This document shows positions 31,450-38,604 of a DNA stretch of 38,604 nucleotides, piece by piece. Origin of the DNA: Streptomyces alfalfae (GTDB lineage: Bacteria; Actinomycetota; Actinomycetes; Streptomycetales; Streptomycetaceae). The notes under the pieces are model-generated. The model saw only the letters and a list, made by a program, of their open reading frames with translations, had not been told where the DNA came from and ran no database searches. A program made the position numbers and the translations under genes. Position 1 is the first letter of the stretch, and each line of letters opens with the position of its first letter. The DNA is taken from assembly GCF_004127445.1 (NCBI RefSeq), contig NZ_QEXM01000008.1, positions 1 through 38,604 on the forward strand, in the 5' to 3' direction.

Positions 31450-32301
31450 TCAGGCCGTCGCCGAGCGGTACTTGCGCACGGCCAGCGTGCGGAAGAGCAC
31501 GATGATCACGACGGAGTAGATCACCGAGGCCCAGACCGGGTGCTGCATGGGCCAGGCCGACGAGGTCGAGACACCGGGGTTGCCGAACAGCTCGCGGCAG
31601 GCCTGGACGGTCGCGCTGAACGGGTTCCAGTCGGCGACGTGCCGCAGCCAGGGCGTCATCTGGGTGGAGTCCACGAACGCGTTCGAGATGAACGTGACGG
31701 GGAAGAGCCAGATCAGCCCGCCCGACGTGGCCGCCTCCGGGGTGCGGACCGACAGGCCGATGAGCGCGCCGACCCAGGTGAAGGCGTACCCCAGCAGGAG
31801 CAGCAGGCCGAAGGCGGCCAGGGCCTTGGCGAAGCCCTCGTGGACGCGCCAGCCGACGATCAGCGCCACGATCGCGAGCACCAGCAGGGTCAGCGCGGTC
31901 TGCACGAGGTCGGCGATGGTGCGGCCGGTGAGGACCGCGCCGCGCGCCATGGGCAGCGAGCGGAAGCGGTCGATGAGGCCCTTGTGCATGTCGTCGGCGA
32001 TGCCCGCGCCCGCGCCCGCCGTGGCGAAGGTGACGGTCTGGGCGAAGATGCCCGCCATCAGGAAGTTCTTGTAGACGTCCGCGCTCGCGGTGTCGCCGAT
32101 CTTCATCGAACCGCCGAAGACGTACGTGAAGAGGATCACGAACATCACGGGCTGGACGAGACCGAAGAGGATCATCTCGGGGATCCGGGTCATGCGGATG
32201 AGGTTCCGCTTGGCGACGACCAGGGAGTCCCTGATGGACTGGCCGATGCCGCCCGCGGGCCTGGGGCCCGCGCCGCGCACGGCGTCGGTGACGGTGCTCA
32301 C
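31450..32301 (-). CDS. ABC-2 type permease (DrrB-like)
   Basis: A 283-residue membrane protein with six hydrophobic segments, the partner of the adjacent ATPase. It carries the ABC-2 pattern: a soluble start R-D-S-L-V-V-A-K-R-N-L-I-R-M-T-R-I-P-E, then V-Q-P-V-M-F-V-I-L-F-T-Y-V-F-G-G. The central signature G-L-I-D-R-F-R-S-L-P-M-A-R resembles DrrB/NodJ, and W-N-P-F-S-A-T-V is near the C-terminus. The start GTG 32301 overlaps the ATPase stop codon (GTGA), so the pair is translationally coupled. The longer frame to 32805 is only the ATPase gene read in another phase. Likely exports a hydrophobic drug or lipid; substrate unknown. Confidence 0.92.
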   Translation of the reverse strand: MSTVTDAVRGAGPRPAGGIGQSIRDSLVVAKRNLIRMTRIPEMILFGLVQPVMFVILFTYVFGGSMKIGDTASADVYKNFLMAGIFAQTVTFATAGAGAGIADDMHKGLIDRFRSLPMARGAVLTGRTIADLVQTALTLLVLAIVALIVGWRVHEGFAKALAAFGLLLLLGYAFTWVGALIGLSVRTPEAATSGGLIWLFPVTFISNAFVDSTQMTPWLRHVADWNPFSATVQACRELFGNPGVSTSSAWPMQHPVWASVIYSVVIIVLFRTLAVRKYRSATA

Positions 32302-33326
32302 TTGCCGGCCTCCTTGCCGTGCCTGGACTTCGTACGGGTCTGGGCGTCCGTGCCCTCCGCGCCCTCCGCGCCGCCCTCGTCCGTCAGCTCGGCGGCGTGG
32401 CCGGTGAGGGAGATGAAGACGTCGTCGAGGGTCGGGCGGCGCAGCCCGATGTCGTCGATCTCGATGCCCCTGGCATCCAGCTCGCGGATGACCTCGGCGA
32501 GCAGCTTGGCGCCGCCGGTGACGGGCACGGTCAGCTTGCGCGTGTGCTCGGCGACGGCGACCTCGCCCTTGCCGAAGCCGCGCAGGACCTCCGAGGCGGT
32601 CGGGATGTGCTCGCGCTCGTGCACCACGACCTCGACGCGCTCGCCGCCGGTCCTGGCCTTGAGCTGGTCGGAGGTGCCGCGGGCGATGACGCGGCCGTGG
32701 TCGATGACGCAGATGTCGTGCGCGAGGTGGTCGGCCTCCTCCAGATACTGCGTCGTGAGCAGCAGCGTCGTGCCGCCCGCGACGAGCTCCTGGATGACCT
32801 CCCACAGCTGCTGGCGGTTGCGCGGGTCGAGCCCGGTGGTGGGCTCGTCCATGAACATGACCGGCGGCGACACGACGAGCGCCGCCGCGAGGTCCAGGCG
32901 GCGGCGCATGCCTCCGGAGTACGTCTTGGAGGGGCGGTCGGCGGCGTCCAGCAGATTGAACCGGTCGAGCAGCTCGGCCGCCCTGGCCTTCGCCTCCTTG
33001 GCCCGCATCTGGTAGAGCTGGCCGACCATCTGGAGGTTCTCCCGGCCGGTCAGATACTCGTCGACGGCGGCGAACTGGCCGGAGAGGCCGATGGAACGGC
33101 GCACTTCGTTGGGGTGCTTGAGCACGTCGATGCCCGCGACGACGGCTTTGCCGCTGTCCGGTGTGAGCAGTGTCGTCAGGCAGCGGACCGCCGTGGTCTT
33201 CCCGGCGCCGTTCGGCCCGAGGAGGCCGAGCACCGTGCCTTCAGGGACATCCAGATCGACGCCGTCCAGAGCCCTTACGTCGCCGAAGGTCTTGACCAGG
33301 CCTTCGGCGTAAATGGCTCCTGGCAT
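32298..33326 (-). CDS. ABC transporter ATPase (DrrA-like)
   Basis: A 342-residue ATPase of the daunorubicin-resistance DrrA family. Walker A GPNGAGKTT (about 37-45), Q-loop S-G-Q-F-A-A-V-D, signature YSGGMRRRLDLA, Walker B VMFMDEPTTGLD, and the H-loop replaced by TTQYLEEAD (Gln in place of His, as in DrrA). The C-terminal domain (about 220-320) ends in the D-D-V-F-I-S-L-T-G motif typical of DrrA proteins. GGGGAGGG lies about 8 nt before the ATG. It forms an operon with the permease. A perfect 18-bp palindrome lies about 95 bp upstream. No regulator is adjacent, so control may be by a distant TetR/PadR/MarR protein. Confidence 0.94.
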   Translation of the reverse strand: MPGAIYAEGLVKTFGDVRALDGVDLDVPEGTVLGLLGPNGAGKTTAVRCLTTLLTPDSGKAVVAGIDVLKHPNEVRRSIGLSGQFAAVDEYLTGRENLQMVGQLYQMRAKEAKARAAELLDRFNLLDAADRPSKTYSGGMRRRLDLAAALVVSPPVMFMDEPTTGLDPRNRQQLWEVIQELVAGGTTLLLTTQYLEEADHLAHDICVIDHGRVIARGTSDQLKARTGGERVEVVVHEREHIPTASEVLRGFGKGEVAVAEHTRKLTVPVTGGAKLLAEVIRELDARGIEIDDIGLRRPTLDDVFISLTGHAAELTDEGGAEGAEGTDAQTRTKSRHGKEAGK

Positions 33327-33422
33327 GAGAGCCCTCCCCGTGATGTGGGTGACTTCCTATGGAAAAAGACTAGGTTCGCCGGGCATCCGGCGCCCGGGAA
33401 CTCGTGATGCGCAGCACACAGT

Positions 33423-33440
33423 AACGCGATACATCGCGTT
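33423..33440. promoter_or_regulatory. 18-bp perfect palindrome upstream of the ABC transporter
   Basis: AACGCGATACATCGCGTT: two 8-bp arms around AC. This size and symmetry are typical of TetR- or PadR-type operators. It lies between the ilvA stop and the ABC operon. On the minus strand TAGTCT (33368-33373) may be the -10 for that operon. A T6 run on the plus strand (33449-33454) makes it look terminator-like, but nothing is transcribed toward it on that strand. Confidence 0.5.
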
Positions 33441-33498
33441 CGCGCTCCTTTTTTCCACAACTCGTCCGCAGGGGGTTTCCAGCAAGGCCTCGGCCCGG

Positions 33499-34728
33499 TC
33501 AGGCGATGACCGTGTAGCCCGCCGCCCGCAGCGCCGACACCACCTCGGCACGGTGCTCCGGCCCCTTCGTCTCCAGGTGCAGCTCGACCTCCGCCTCGGT
33601 GAGGCCGAGGCGCGGATCGGTGCGTACGTGGCTGACGTCCAGGAGGTTGGCGTCCACCTCCGACACCACGCCCAGGAGGGTGGCCAGGGCGCCGGGGCGG
33701 TCCGTCAGGCGCAGCCGCAGCGAGAGGTAGCGGCCCGCCGCCGCCATGCCCTGACGCAGGATGCGCTGCATGAGCAAGGGGTCCACGTTGCCGCCGGAGA
33801 GCAGCGCGACCACCGGGCCCTCGAACGCCTCGGGGCGGCTGAGCAGGGCCGCGACCGGGCTGGCGCCCGCCGGCTCGACGACCATCTTGGCCCGCTCCAG
33901 GCAGAGCAGCAGAGCGGCGGAGAGCTCGTCCTCGCTGACCGTGACGACGTCGTCCACCAGGTCGGCGACCAGGCGGAACGGTACGTCGCCGGGGCGGCCG
34001 ACCTTGATGCCGTCGGCCATCGTCGCCTGGCCCGCGATCGACACCGGGCGCCCGGCGGCGAGCGAGGGCGGGTAGGCCGCGGAACCCGCCGCCTGCACGC
34101 CGACCACCCGCACGTCCGGCCGCACCGCCTTGACCGCCACCGCGACGCCCGCCGCGAGACCGCCGCCCCCGACGCCCACCACGAGCGTGCGCGCCTCGGG
34201 GTACTGCTCCAGGATCTCCAGGCCGACCGTGCCCTGGCCCGCGATGATGTCGGGGTGGTCGAAGGGGTGGATGAAGACCGCGCCCGTCTCGTGCGCGTAC
34301 TCCTGCGCCGCGGCCAGCGTCTCCTCGACGACCTGGCCGTGCAGCCGCACCTCGGCGCCGTACTCCCGGGTCGCCGCGACCTTCGGCAGCGGCGCGCCCG
34401 CCGGCATGAACACCGTGGAGCGCACACCGAGCAGCGAGGAGGCCAGCGCCACCCCCTGCGCGTGATTGCCCGCGCTCGCGGCCACCACGCCGGCCGCGCG
34501 CTCCTCCGGCAGCAGGCCCGCGATCCGCACATACGCCCCGCGCAGCTTGAACGAGCCGGTCCGCTGGAGGTTCTCGCACTTCAGGTGCACCGGGGCGCCG
34601 ACCAGGTGCGACAGGTGCCTGCTGCCCTCCATCGCGGTCACGCGCGCCACGCCGGACAACATCTTCCGCGCGCCGCGCACGTCGTCGAGGGTCACGGTCG
34701 GAAAGGGGGCAGGCGTGCGAAAGCTCAT
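33499..34728 (-). CDS. ilvA: Threonine ammonia-lyase (threonine dehydratase)
   Basis: A 409-residue fold-type II pyridoxal-phosphate enzyme that deaminates threonine to 2-oxobutyrate, the first committed step of isoleucine biosynthesis. The Schiff-base lysine is Lys61 in RTGSFKLRGAY; SAGNHAQGVALA and the phosphate-binding V-G-V-G-G-G-G-L are present. A single C-terminal ACT-like domain (about 325-409) suggests the shorter, catabolic-like or less isoleucine-sensitive type rather than E. coli IlvA (514 residues, two ACT-like modules). ATG 34728 lacks a clear ribosome-binding site. Divergent from the MarR gene, with 157 bp between. A role in valine/isoleucine supply for polyketide starters is possible. 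Confidence 0.92.
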   Translation of the reverse strand: MSFRTPAPFPTVTLDDVRGARKMLSGVARVTAMEGSRHLSHLVGAPVHLKCENLQRTGSFKLRGAYVRIAGLLPEERAAGVVAASAGNHAQGVALASSLLGVRSTVFMPAGAPLPKVAATREYGAEVRLHGQVVEETLAAAQEYAHETGAVFIHPFDHPDIIAGQGTVGLEILEQYPEARTLVVGVGGGGLAAGVAVAVKAVRPDVRVVGVQAAGSAAYPPSLAAGRPVSIAGQATMADGIKVGRPGDVPFRLVADLVDDVVTVSEDELSAALLLCLERAKMVVEPAGASPVAALLSRPEAFEGPVVALLSGGNVDPLLMQRILRQGMAAAGRYLSLRLRLTDRPGALATLLGVVSEVDANLLDVSHVRTDPRLGLTEAEVELHLETKGPEHRAEVVSALRAAGYTVIA

Positions 34729-34885
34729 GGGCGCAAGTCTTGCAGCCGACGGCTCCGCGCCTCCGTGACGACCACGGGCCGAGACCGTTTGCCGCGTAGG
34801 TTTGCGCAGCGCAGGTACGGTCCGCGCCGTGGCCGCGTACCCTGTCCCCCAACCCACCGCCCTCGCATGAAGTGAGCCCCCGGCC

Positions 34886-35404
34886 ATGCCCACAACTCCG
34901 GACATGACGACCGCCAGTGAACCCGGCCTCCTCGACAGCCTGCAGCACCAAGTGGCCGTCTTCGCCCGCCGGGCCGAACAGACCCGCCTCGGCGGCGTAG
35001 GCCAGGTCCGCAACTCCATGGACCGAGCCGCGTACCTGCTGCTCAACCGCCTCGACAAGGAAGGCCCCATGGGCGTCAAGGCGCTCGCCGCGAGCATGGG
35101 CATCGACTCGTCGACCGTCACCCGGCAGGTCGCCCCGCTGGTGGACACCGGGCTCGTGAAGCGCACCTCGCACCCCGAGGACGGCCGGGCCGTGGTCCTC
35201 CAGCTCTCGCCGCGCGGCCAGACCAGGCTGGAGGAGGTCCGCTCCTCGCGGCGCGAGCTGATGGCCGAACTGACGCAGGACTGGGCCCCGGAGGAGCGCG
35301 AGAGCTTCTGCGCGCTCCTCACACGCTTCAATTCCGCCCTCTCGGCGCGACAGACGTCACAGACGGCGCCCGGCGGAGAGGTTCCGGCCACTCCGGAGTC
35401 TTGA
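34886..35404 (+). CDS. MarR-family transcriptional regulator
   Basis: A 172-residue winged-helix repressor. The HTH core is at about residues 50-115: Y-L-L-N-R-L-D-K-E-G-P-M-G-V-K-A-L-A-A-S-M-G-I-D followed by S-S-T-V-T-R-Q-V-A-P-L-V, and the wing R-T-S-H-P-E-D-G-R-A. Terminal helices form the dimer interface. No cysteine sensor is visible. The start is uncertain: ATG 34886 or ATG 34904, neither with a strong ribosome-binding site. Divergent from the ilvA gene, which may be a target, and 64 bp upstream of a SigE-like gene that may be read through. Ligand unknown. Confidence 0.88.
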   Translation: MPTTPDMTTASEPGLLDSLQHQVAVFARRAEQTRLGGVGQVRNSMDRAAYLLLNRLDKEGPMGVKALAASMGIDSSTVTRQVAPLVDTGLVKRTSHPEDGRAVVLQLSPRGQTRLEEVRSSRRELMAELTQDWAPEERESFCALLTRFNSALSARQTSQTAPGGEVPATPES

Positions 35405-35468
35405 CCCCGGACCCGCGTTGGGCCTCATATGAGACCGGGATCCCCCTTCCTTCCGGCCGGGAGGCGTG

Positions 35469-35951
35469 GTGCGAGAACGGCAGGCGTTCCAGGACGCCCG
35501 CCGTGCCCGGGAGTTCGAGGCGTTCGTCGCGGGCGCGGCAGGGCGGCTCCTCCATGCCGCCACCCTGCTCACGGCGGAGCTCCCGGACGACAACCCACGC
35601 GCGCGTGCCCTGCTCACCGACGCCCTCGCCCACACGTACGCGACGTGGGACCGGCTGCGCGGCGAGGACCCGTACGACCGCGCCAGGCAGCAGGTCGCCG
35701 TCCGCTTCGCGCGCGGCGCCTGGCGGCGTCACCGCGGGCACGGCGGGGTCCTCGAACGGCTGAATCCCCAGGAGCGGCTGATCCTCGTCCTGCGGATGTA
35801 CGAGGGCGTGGCCGAGGAGCAGACGGCGGCGCTCCTCGCCCTGCCCACGGAGCGCGTCCAGGTGATCTGCGCCCGCGCCATGGCACGGGTCCTGCACCCG
35901 CCGCGCGGTCCCGCGCCCCCGCGCGCCCTCAGCGGGACGGCGCCGTCATGA
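35469..35951 (+). CDS. SigE-like ECF RNA polymerase sigma factor
   Basis: A 160-residue protein resembling the SigE/ECF group. Region 2-like residues 10-70 (F-E-A-F-V-A-G-A-A-G-R-L-L-H-A-A-T-L-L-T) correspond to the F-V..R...LLR.A.LLTG pattern, but the promoter-opening part is weakly conserved. Region 4 is clear at about 95-145: L-N-P-Q-E-R-L-I-L-V-L-R-M-Y-E-G-V-A-E-E-Q-T-A-A-L-L-A-L. Start: GGGAGG at 35459-35464 suits the second GTG (35469) better than the first (35466). The stop codon overlaps the start of a small membrane protein gene (ATGA), so the pair is coupled, as sigma and anti-sigma genes usually are. Its function as an active sigma factor is not certain. Confidence 0.75.
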   Translation: MRERQAFQDARRAREFEAFVAGAAGRLLHAATLLTAELPDDNPRARALLTDALAHTYATWDRLRGEDPYDRARQQVAVRFARGAWRRHRGHGGVLERLNPQERLILVLRMYEGVAEEQTAALLALPTERVQVICARAMARVLHPPRGPAPPRALSGTAPS

Positions 35952-36199
35952 GCCAGTACGAGCGCAGGGAGGTCGCCGTCCGGCGGCTCCTGGAGGGCGT
36001 CCCGCCGTCCGTGCCGCCGGAGCTGTGCGAGGAGGCCCTCCGGCGCGGCGGGCGCAGGCTGCGGCGGCGCAGGGCGGTGCGCGGGCTGCTGTGGCTCGCG
36101 CTGTTCGCCGCCGTCGTCGCGTTCTCCGTGTGGGCCTCCGTCGCGCAGCCGTGGGTGGAGCCGCCCGCGGAGACGACTCCACCCCTCACGCGCTGGTAG
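35948..36199 (+). CDS. Small membrane protein, partner of the SigE-like protein
   Basis: An 83-residue protein with a charged, Arg-rich cytoplasmic part (residues 1-46) and one transmembrane helix (V-R-G-L-L-W-L-A-L-F-A-A-V-V-A-F-S-V-W-A), ending in W-V-E-P-P-A-E-T outside. It overlaps the upstream gene by 4 nt. The layout matches a membrane anti-sigma factor, but no HxxxCxxC zinc motif is present and the cytoplasmic part is short. I do not recognise the family. Terminal Pro/Thr-rich residues may be cell-wall facing. Confidence 0.72.
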   Translation: MSQYERREVAVRRLLEGVPPSVPPELCEEALRRGGRRLRRRRAVRGLLWLALFAAVVAFSVWASVAQPWVEPPAETTPPLTRW

Positions 36200-36217
36200 C
36201 GGACGGGGCCGTCGGGC

Positions 36218-37375
36218 TCACGAGCCGAGAGCCTGCTGGAGGTCGGCGAGCAGGTCGTCCGCGGACTCGATGCCCACGGAGAGGCGCACCAGGTCGGCGG
36301 GGACCTCGAGGGCCGAGCCCGCGACCGAGGCGTGCGTCATGCGGCCCGGGTGCTCGATCAGGGACTCGACGCCGCCCAGGGACTCGCCCAGGGTGAACAG
36401 CTTGGCGCGGTTGCAGACCTCCACGGCCGCCTCCTCGCCGCCCGCGACGCGGAACGACACCATCCCGCCGAACGCCTTCATCTGCTTGGCGGCGATCTCG
36501 TGGCCGGGGTGCTCGGGAAGGCCCGGGTACAGGACGTGCGTCACGCGTGCGTGCCGGGACAGCATCTCCGTCACCCGGGTGGCGTTCTCGCTGTGCCGGT
36601 CCATGCGCACCGCGAGGGTCTTGATGCCGCGCAGCACCAGCCAGGCGTCGAAGGGCCCGGCGACGGCGCCCATCGCGTTCTGGTGGTAGGCCAGCTCCTC
36701 GCCGAGCGCCGCGTCGCTGACGACGAGCGCGCCGCCGACGACGTCCGAGTGGCCGCCCATGTACTTCGTCATGGAGTGCACGACGACGTCCGCGCCGAGC
36801 GCGAGGGGCTGCTGGAGGTAGGGGCTGGCGAAGGTGTTGTCGACGACCAGGCGCACCCCGGCCTCGCGGGCGACCTGCGCGAGCGCCGCGATGTCGGTGA
36901 TGCCGAGCAGCGGGTTGGAGGGGGTCTCCACCCAGATCGCCTTGGTCCGGTCGGTCAGTGCGGCCCGCACCGACGCCGGGTCCGAGGTGTCGGCCACCGA
37001 CCAGTCGACGCCCCAGCGCGAGACGACCTTGTCGAAGAGCCGGAACGTGCCGCCGTACGCGTCATTGGGGATGACGACGTGGTCACCGGGGCCCAGCAGC
37101 GTACGGAGCAGGCAGTCCTCGGCCGCCAGTCCCGACGCGAAGGCGAGCCCGCGACGGCCGCCCTCCAGCGCGGCCAGGTTCTCCTCCAGGGCGGTCCGCG
37201 TCGGGTTCGCGCTGCGGCTGTACTCATAGCCGCCGCGCAGTCCGCCCACGCCGTCCTGCTTGTAGGTCGAGACCTGGTAGATGGGCGGGACGACGGCGCC
37301 GGTGAGGGGGTCGGCGGTGTTCCCGGCGTGGATGGCCACGGTCTCGAAATTCTGCCTGCTGTACGAGTCACTCAT
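36218..37375 (-). CDS. Cystathionine gamma-synthase/gamma-lyase
   Basis: A 385-residue Cys/Met metabolism pyridoxal-phosphate enzyme. The cofactor lysine is Lys204 in VHSMTKYMGGHSD, and D179-N-T-F-A-S-P-Y holds the pyridine-ring aspartate. YEYSRSANPTRTALE and VETPSNPLLGI are family motifs, as is S-L-G-G-V-E-S-L-I-E-H-P-x-x-M-T-H-A near the end. Sequence alone does not separate MetB (gamma-synthase, transsulfuration to cystathionine) from CGL (gamma-lyase) or a methionine gamma-lyase; the usual annotation in Streptomyces at this locus is the synthase. ATG 37375 with a weak AGG upstream. Divergent from the last gene. Confidence 0.9.
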   Translation of the reverse strand: MSDSYSRQNFETVAIHAGNTADPLTGAVVPPIYQVSTYKQDGVGGLRGGYEYSRSANPTRTALEENLAALEGGRRGLAFASGLAAEDCLLRTLLGPGDHVVIPNDAYGGTFRLFDKVVSRWGVDWSVADTSDPASVRAALTDRTKAIWVETPSNPLLGITDIAALAQVAREAGVRLVVDNTFASPYLQQPLALGADVVVHSMTKYMGGHSDVVGGALVVSDAALGEELAYHQNAMGAVAGPFDAWLVLRGIKTLAVRMDRHSENATRVTEMLSRHARVTHVLYPGLPEHPGHEIAAKQMKAFGGMVSFRVAGGEEAAVEVCNRAKLFTLGESLGGVESLIEHPGRMTHASVAGSALEVPADLVRLSVGIESADDLLADLQQALGS

Positions 37376-37477
37376 GCGGCCTGAGCGTAGTGCGCCGCGG
37401 GGGCCTTCCGCCCGAGTCGGTCCGGGTACGTCCCCACAGGTTGGCCAATTGTGGGACGCGTCTGGTTCGCTTGGTCC

Positions 37478-38596
37478 ATGGAGATTCTCTGGGTCCTGAT
37501 GGCAGTGATCATGATCGGCGCGGTCCTCGGACCCGTCCTGCTGCGCAGGCGCGGTGGAATCCGGCAGGTCGCCCCCGGCTCGCCGGACGCCGCGGACCCG
37601 GCGGACTACGGCTTCCTGCGCCAGGAGGAGCTGGACATCCGCATGCCGGGCCCGGACGCCGACCTCCTCGAAGTGCTCGACCTGGTCCAGCGCACGCAGG
37701 AGTGGAAGGCCGCCGCGCAGCTCCTCGCGGGCACGGAGACGCACGGCGAGCTGCGCTGGCAGCGCGTGCAGGCCTTCGCGGGCGCGGCCTCCCTGGAGCT
37801 GCGGCAGCGGCCCGGCGGGGTGAGCGACAGCCCCGGCGGGCAGTGGCTGCGCGTCTGGCGGGCGGAGGCCCCCAAGGACGCGGGCGGCGCCGCCGTGCAC
37901 GCGGAGTTCCTGGTCCAGCAGGCGTGGCGCACCTCCACGCAGGGGACCGACGAGTTCCGGATCATCCTGGAGGAGGCGAAGGAGGCGTGCGCGCAGGCGG
38001 CGCTGCTGGCCCCCGGCGACCCCATTCCGTACATCATCGAGCTGTCCATCGCCCGGGGCCTCGCGTACCCCCGCGAGGAGTTCGAGCAGCTGTGGCTGAA
38101 GATCCTGGACCGCGCGCCCGCGCACATGGGGGCGCACCTGGCGGCGCTGCACTACTGGTGCGAGAAGTGGCACGGTTCCCGTGACCTCGCCCAGAGCTTC
38201 GCCGAGGCGGCCGCGTCCCGGGCGCCCAGAGCCTCCCTGCTCGCCGCGCTCCCCCTCTTCGCGGTGTACGAGCACCTCCCCGAGGTCAACCTCGTCCGCG
38301 GGTTCTACGAGAGCGAGGTCGTCACCAAGGCCATCGAGGGCGCCCTCTTCGCGGTGCACGCGGCGCGCCCCGACGACCCGATGCTGGCGCACGTCCGCCA
38401 CCTGCTCGTCTTCTTCCTGGTCCGCTGCGAGCGCTGGGGCGAGGCCATGAGCCAGCTCGTCCACGTGGACGGCCACGTCGGCGCCCTGCCCTGGACCCTC
38501 TCCGCCGACCCCGCGTCGGACTACGCGATCTACCGCGCCCTGGCCGTCGCGGGGTACGAGGCGAACGGTGGCAGCCCGGCGACCCTGCCGCACTGA
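37478..38596 (+). CDS. Membrane-anchored protein of unknown function
   Basis: A 372-residue protein that begins with one hydrophobic helix (MEILWVLMAVIMIGAVLGPVLL, about 1-20) followed by RRRGG, so the rest lies in the cytoplasm if positive-inside holds. The remaining 330 residues are mostly helical with repeats of amphipathic pairs (for example L-A-A-L-H-Y-W and S-L-L-A-A-L-P-L-F-A-V-Y), suggesting a TPR-like or superhelical scaffold. No catalytic motif was recognised. Start at ATG 37478; the frame reaches back to 37451 but the helix starts at 37478. Divergent from the cystathionine synthase gene. Ends 8 bp before the window end. Confidence 0.75.
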   Translation: MEILWVLMAVIMIGAVLGPVLLRRRGGIRQVAPGSPDAADPADYGFLRQEELDIRMPGPDADLLEVLDLVQRTQEWKAAAQLLAGTETHGELRWQRVQAFAGAASLELRQRPGGVSDSPGGQWLRVWRAEAPKDAGGAAVHAEFLVQQAWRTSTQGTDEFRIILEEAKEACAQAALLAPGDPIPYIIELSIARGLAYPREEFEQLWLKILDRAPAHMGAHLAALHYWCEKWHGSRDLAQSFAEAAASRAPRASLLAALPLFAVYEHLPEVNLVRGFYESEVVTKAIEGALFAVHAARPDDPMLAHVRHLLVFFLVRCERWGEAMSQLVHVDGHVGALPWTLSADPASDYAIYRALAVAGYEANGGSPATLPH

Positions 38597-38604
38597 GGCG
38601 CGGG

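Noticed and set aside
33423..33454. Plus-strand terminator (palindrome plus T6)
   Set aside because: No gene is transcribed toward it on the plus strand; both flanking genes are on the minus strand, so an operator is more sensible.

Overview
The window is high-GC actinomycete DNA and almost certainly comes from a Streptomyces chromosome. Coding sequence is about 70-75% G+C with third positions almost all G or C. A mycothiol-dependent amidase (Mca), a SigE-type sigma factor, a DUF4307 protein and a GTP-dependent PEP carboxykinase all fit that genus. About 30 protein genes cover nearly everything. I see no rRNA, tRNA, CRISPR, insertion sequence or phage gene.

Left part (1-17.8 kb), mostly housekeeping and stress functions. 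It starts with a D-aminoacylase. A cold-shock block follows: a DEAD-box RNA helicase, a CspA-type protein and a small MerR-like protein, all on the minus strand. Then come a GvpU-like protein, Hsp20 and a DUF2267 protein; a secreted trypsin-like protease; AlaA aminotransferase; a small protein of unknown function; PEP carboxykinase; and a hemolysin III-type membrane protein. An MFS exporter and its TetR regulator overlap and share a palindromic operator. A Mut7-C RNase-like protein, a YyaL/DUF255 thioredoxin-domain protein and a Uma2 nuclease-fold protein close this part.

Centre (17.87-25.54 kb), an apparent peptide-natural-product (RiPP) island. On the minus strand, MFS exporter, 2-oxoglutarate/Fe(II) oxygenase and ABC-F protein face, across a 353-bp promoter region, a plus-strand run. 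That run is a 39-residue precursor-like peptide, a perfect 19-bp hairpin, a ThiF/MccB-like adenylating enzyme, a cytoplasmic peptide-binding-protein homologue and a SAM methyltransferase. ThiF enzyme + 2OG oxygenase + MFS + short peptide recalls pantocin A. The MccB-like fold and long precursor also recall microcin C-type peptides. The zinc cysteines expected in MccB are absent, there is no YcaO, LanM or radical-SAM enzyme, and the ABC-F protein suggests a ribosome-directed product. I consider this the candidate undescribed system. A STAND ATPase with TPR-like repeats follows it.

Right part (28.9-38.6 kb), conserved Streptomyces core: a small membrane protein and Mca, DUF4307 and GreA, a DrrAB-type ABC transporter, threonine ammonia-lyase, MarR regulator, SigE-like sigma factor with a small membrane protein, cystathionine gamma-synthase/lyase, and a membrane-anchored protein of unknown function.

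Regulatory DNA is unusually legible: several long perfect terminator hairpins, four putative leaderless starts (TANNNT 6-8 nt before ATG), a leader hairpin that would hide the helicase ribosome-binding site, and several perfect palindromes next to regulator or transporter genes. Family names come from reading motifs in the translations; no database search was run.
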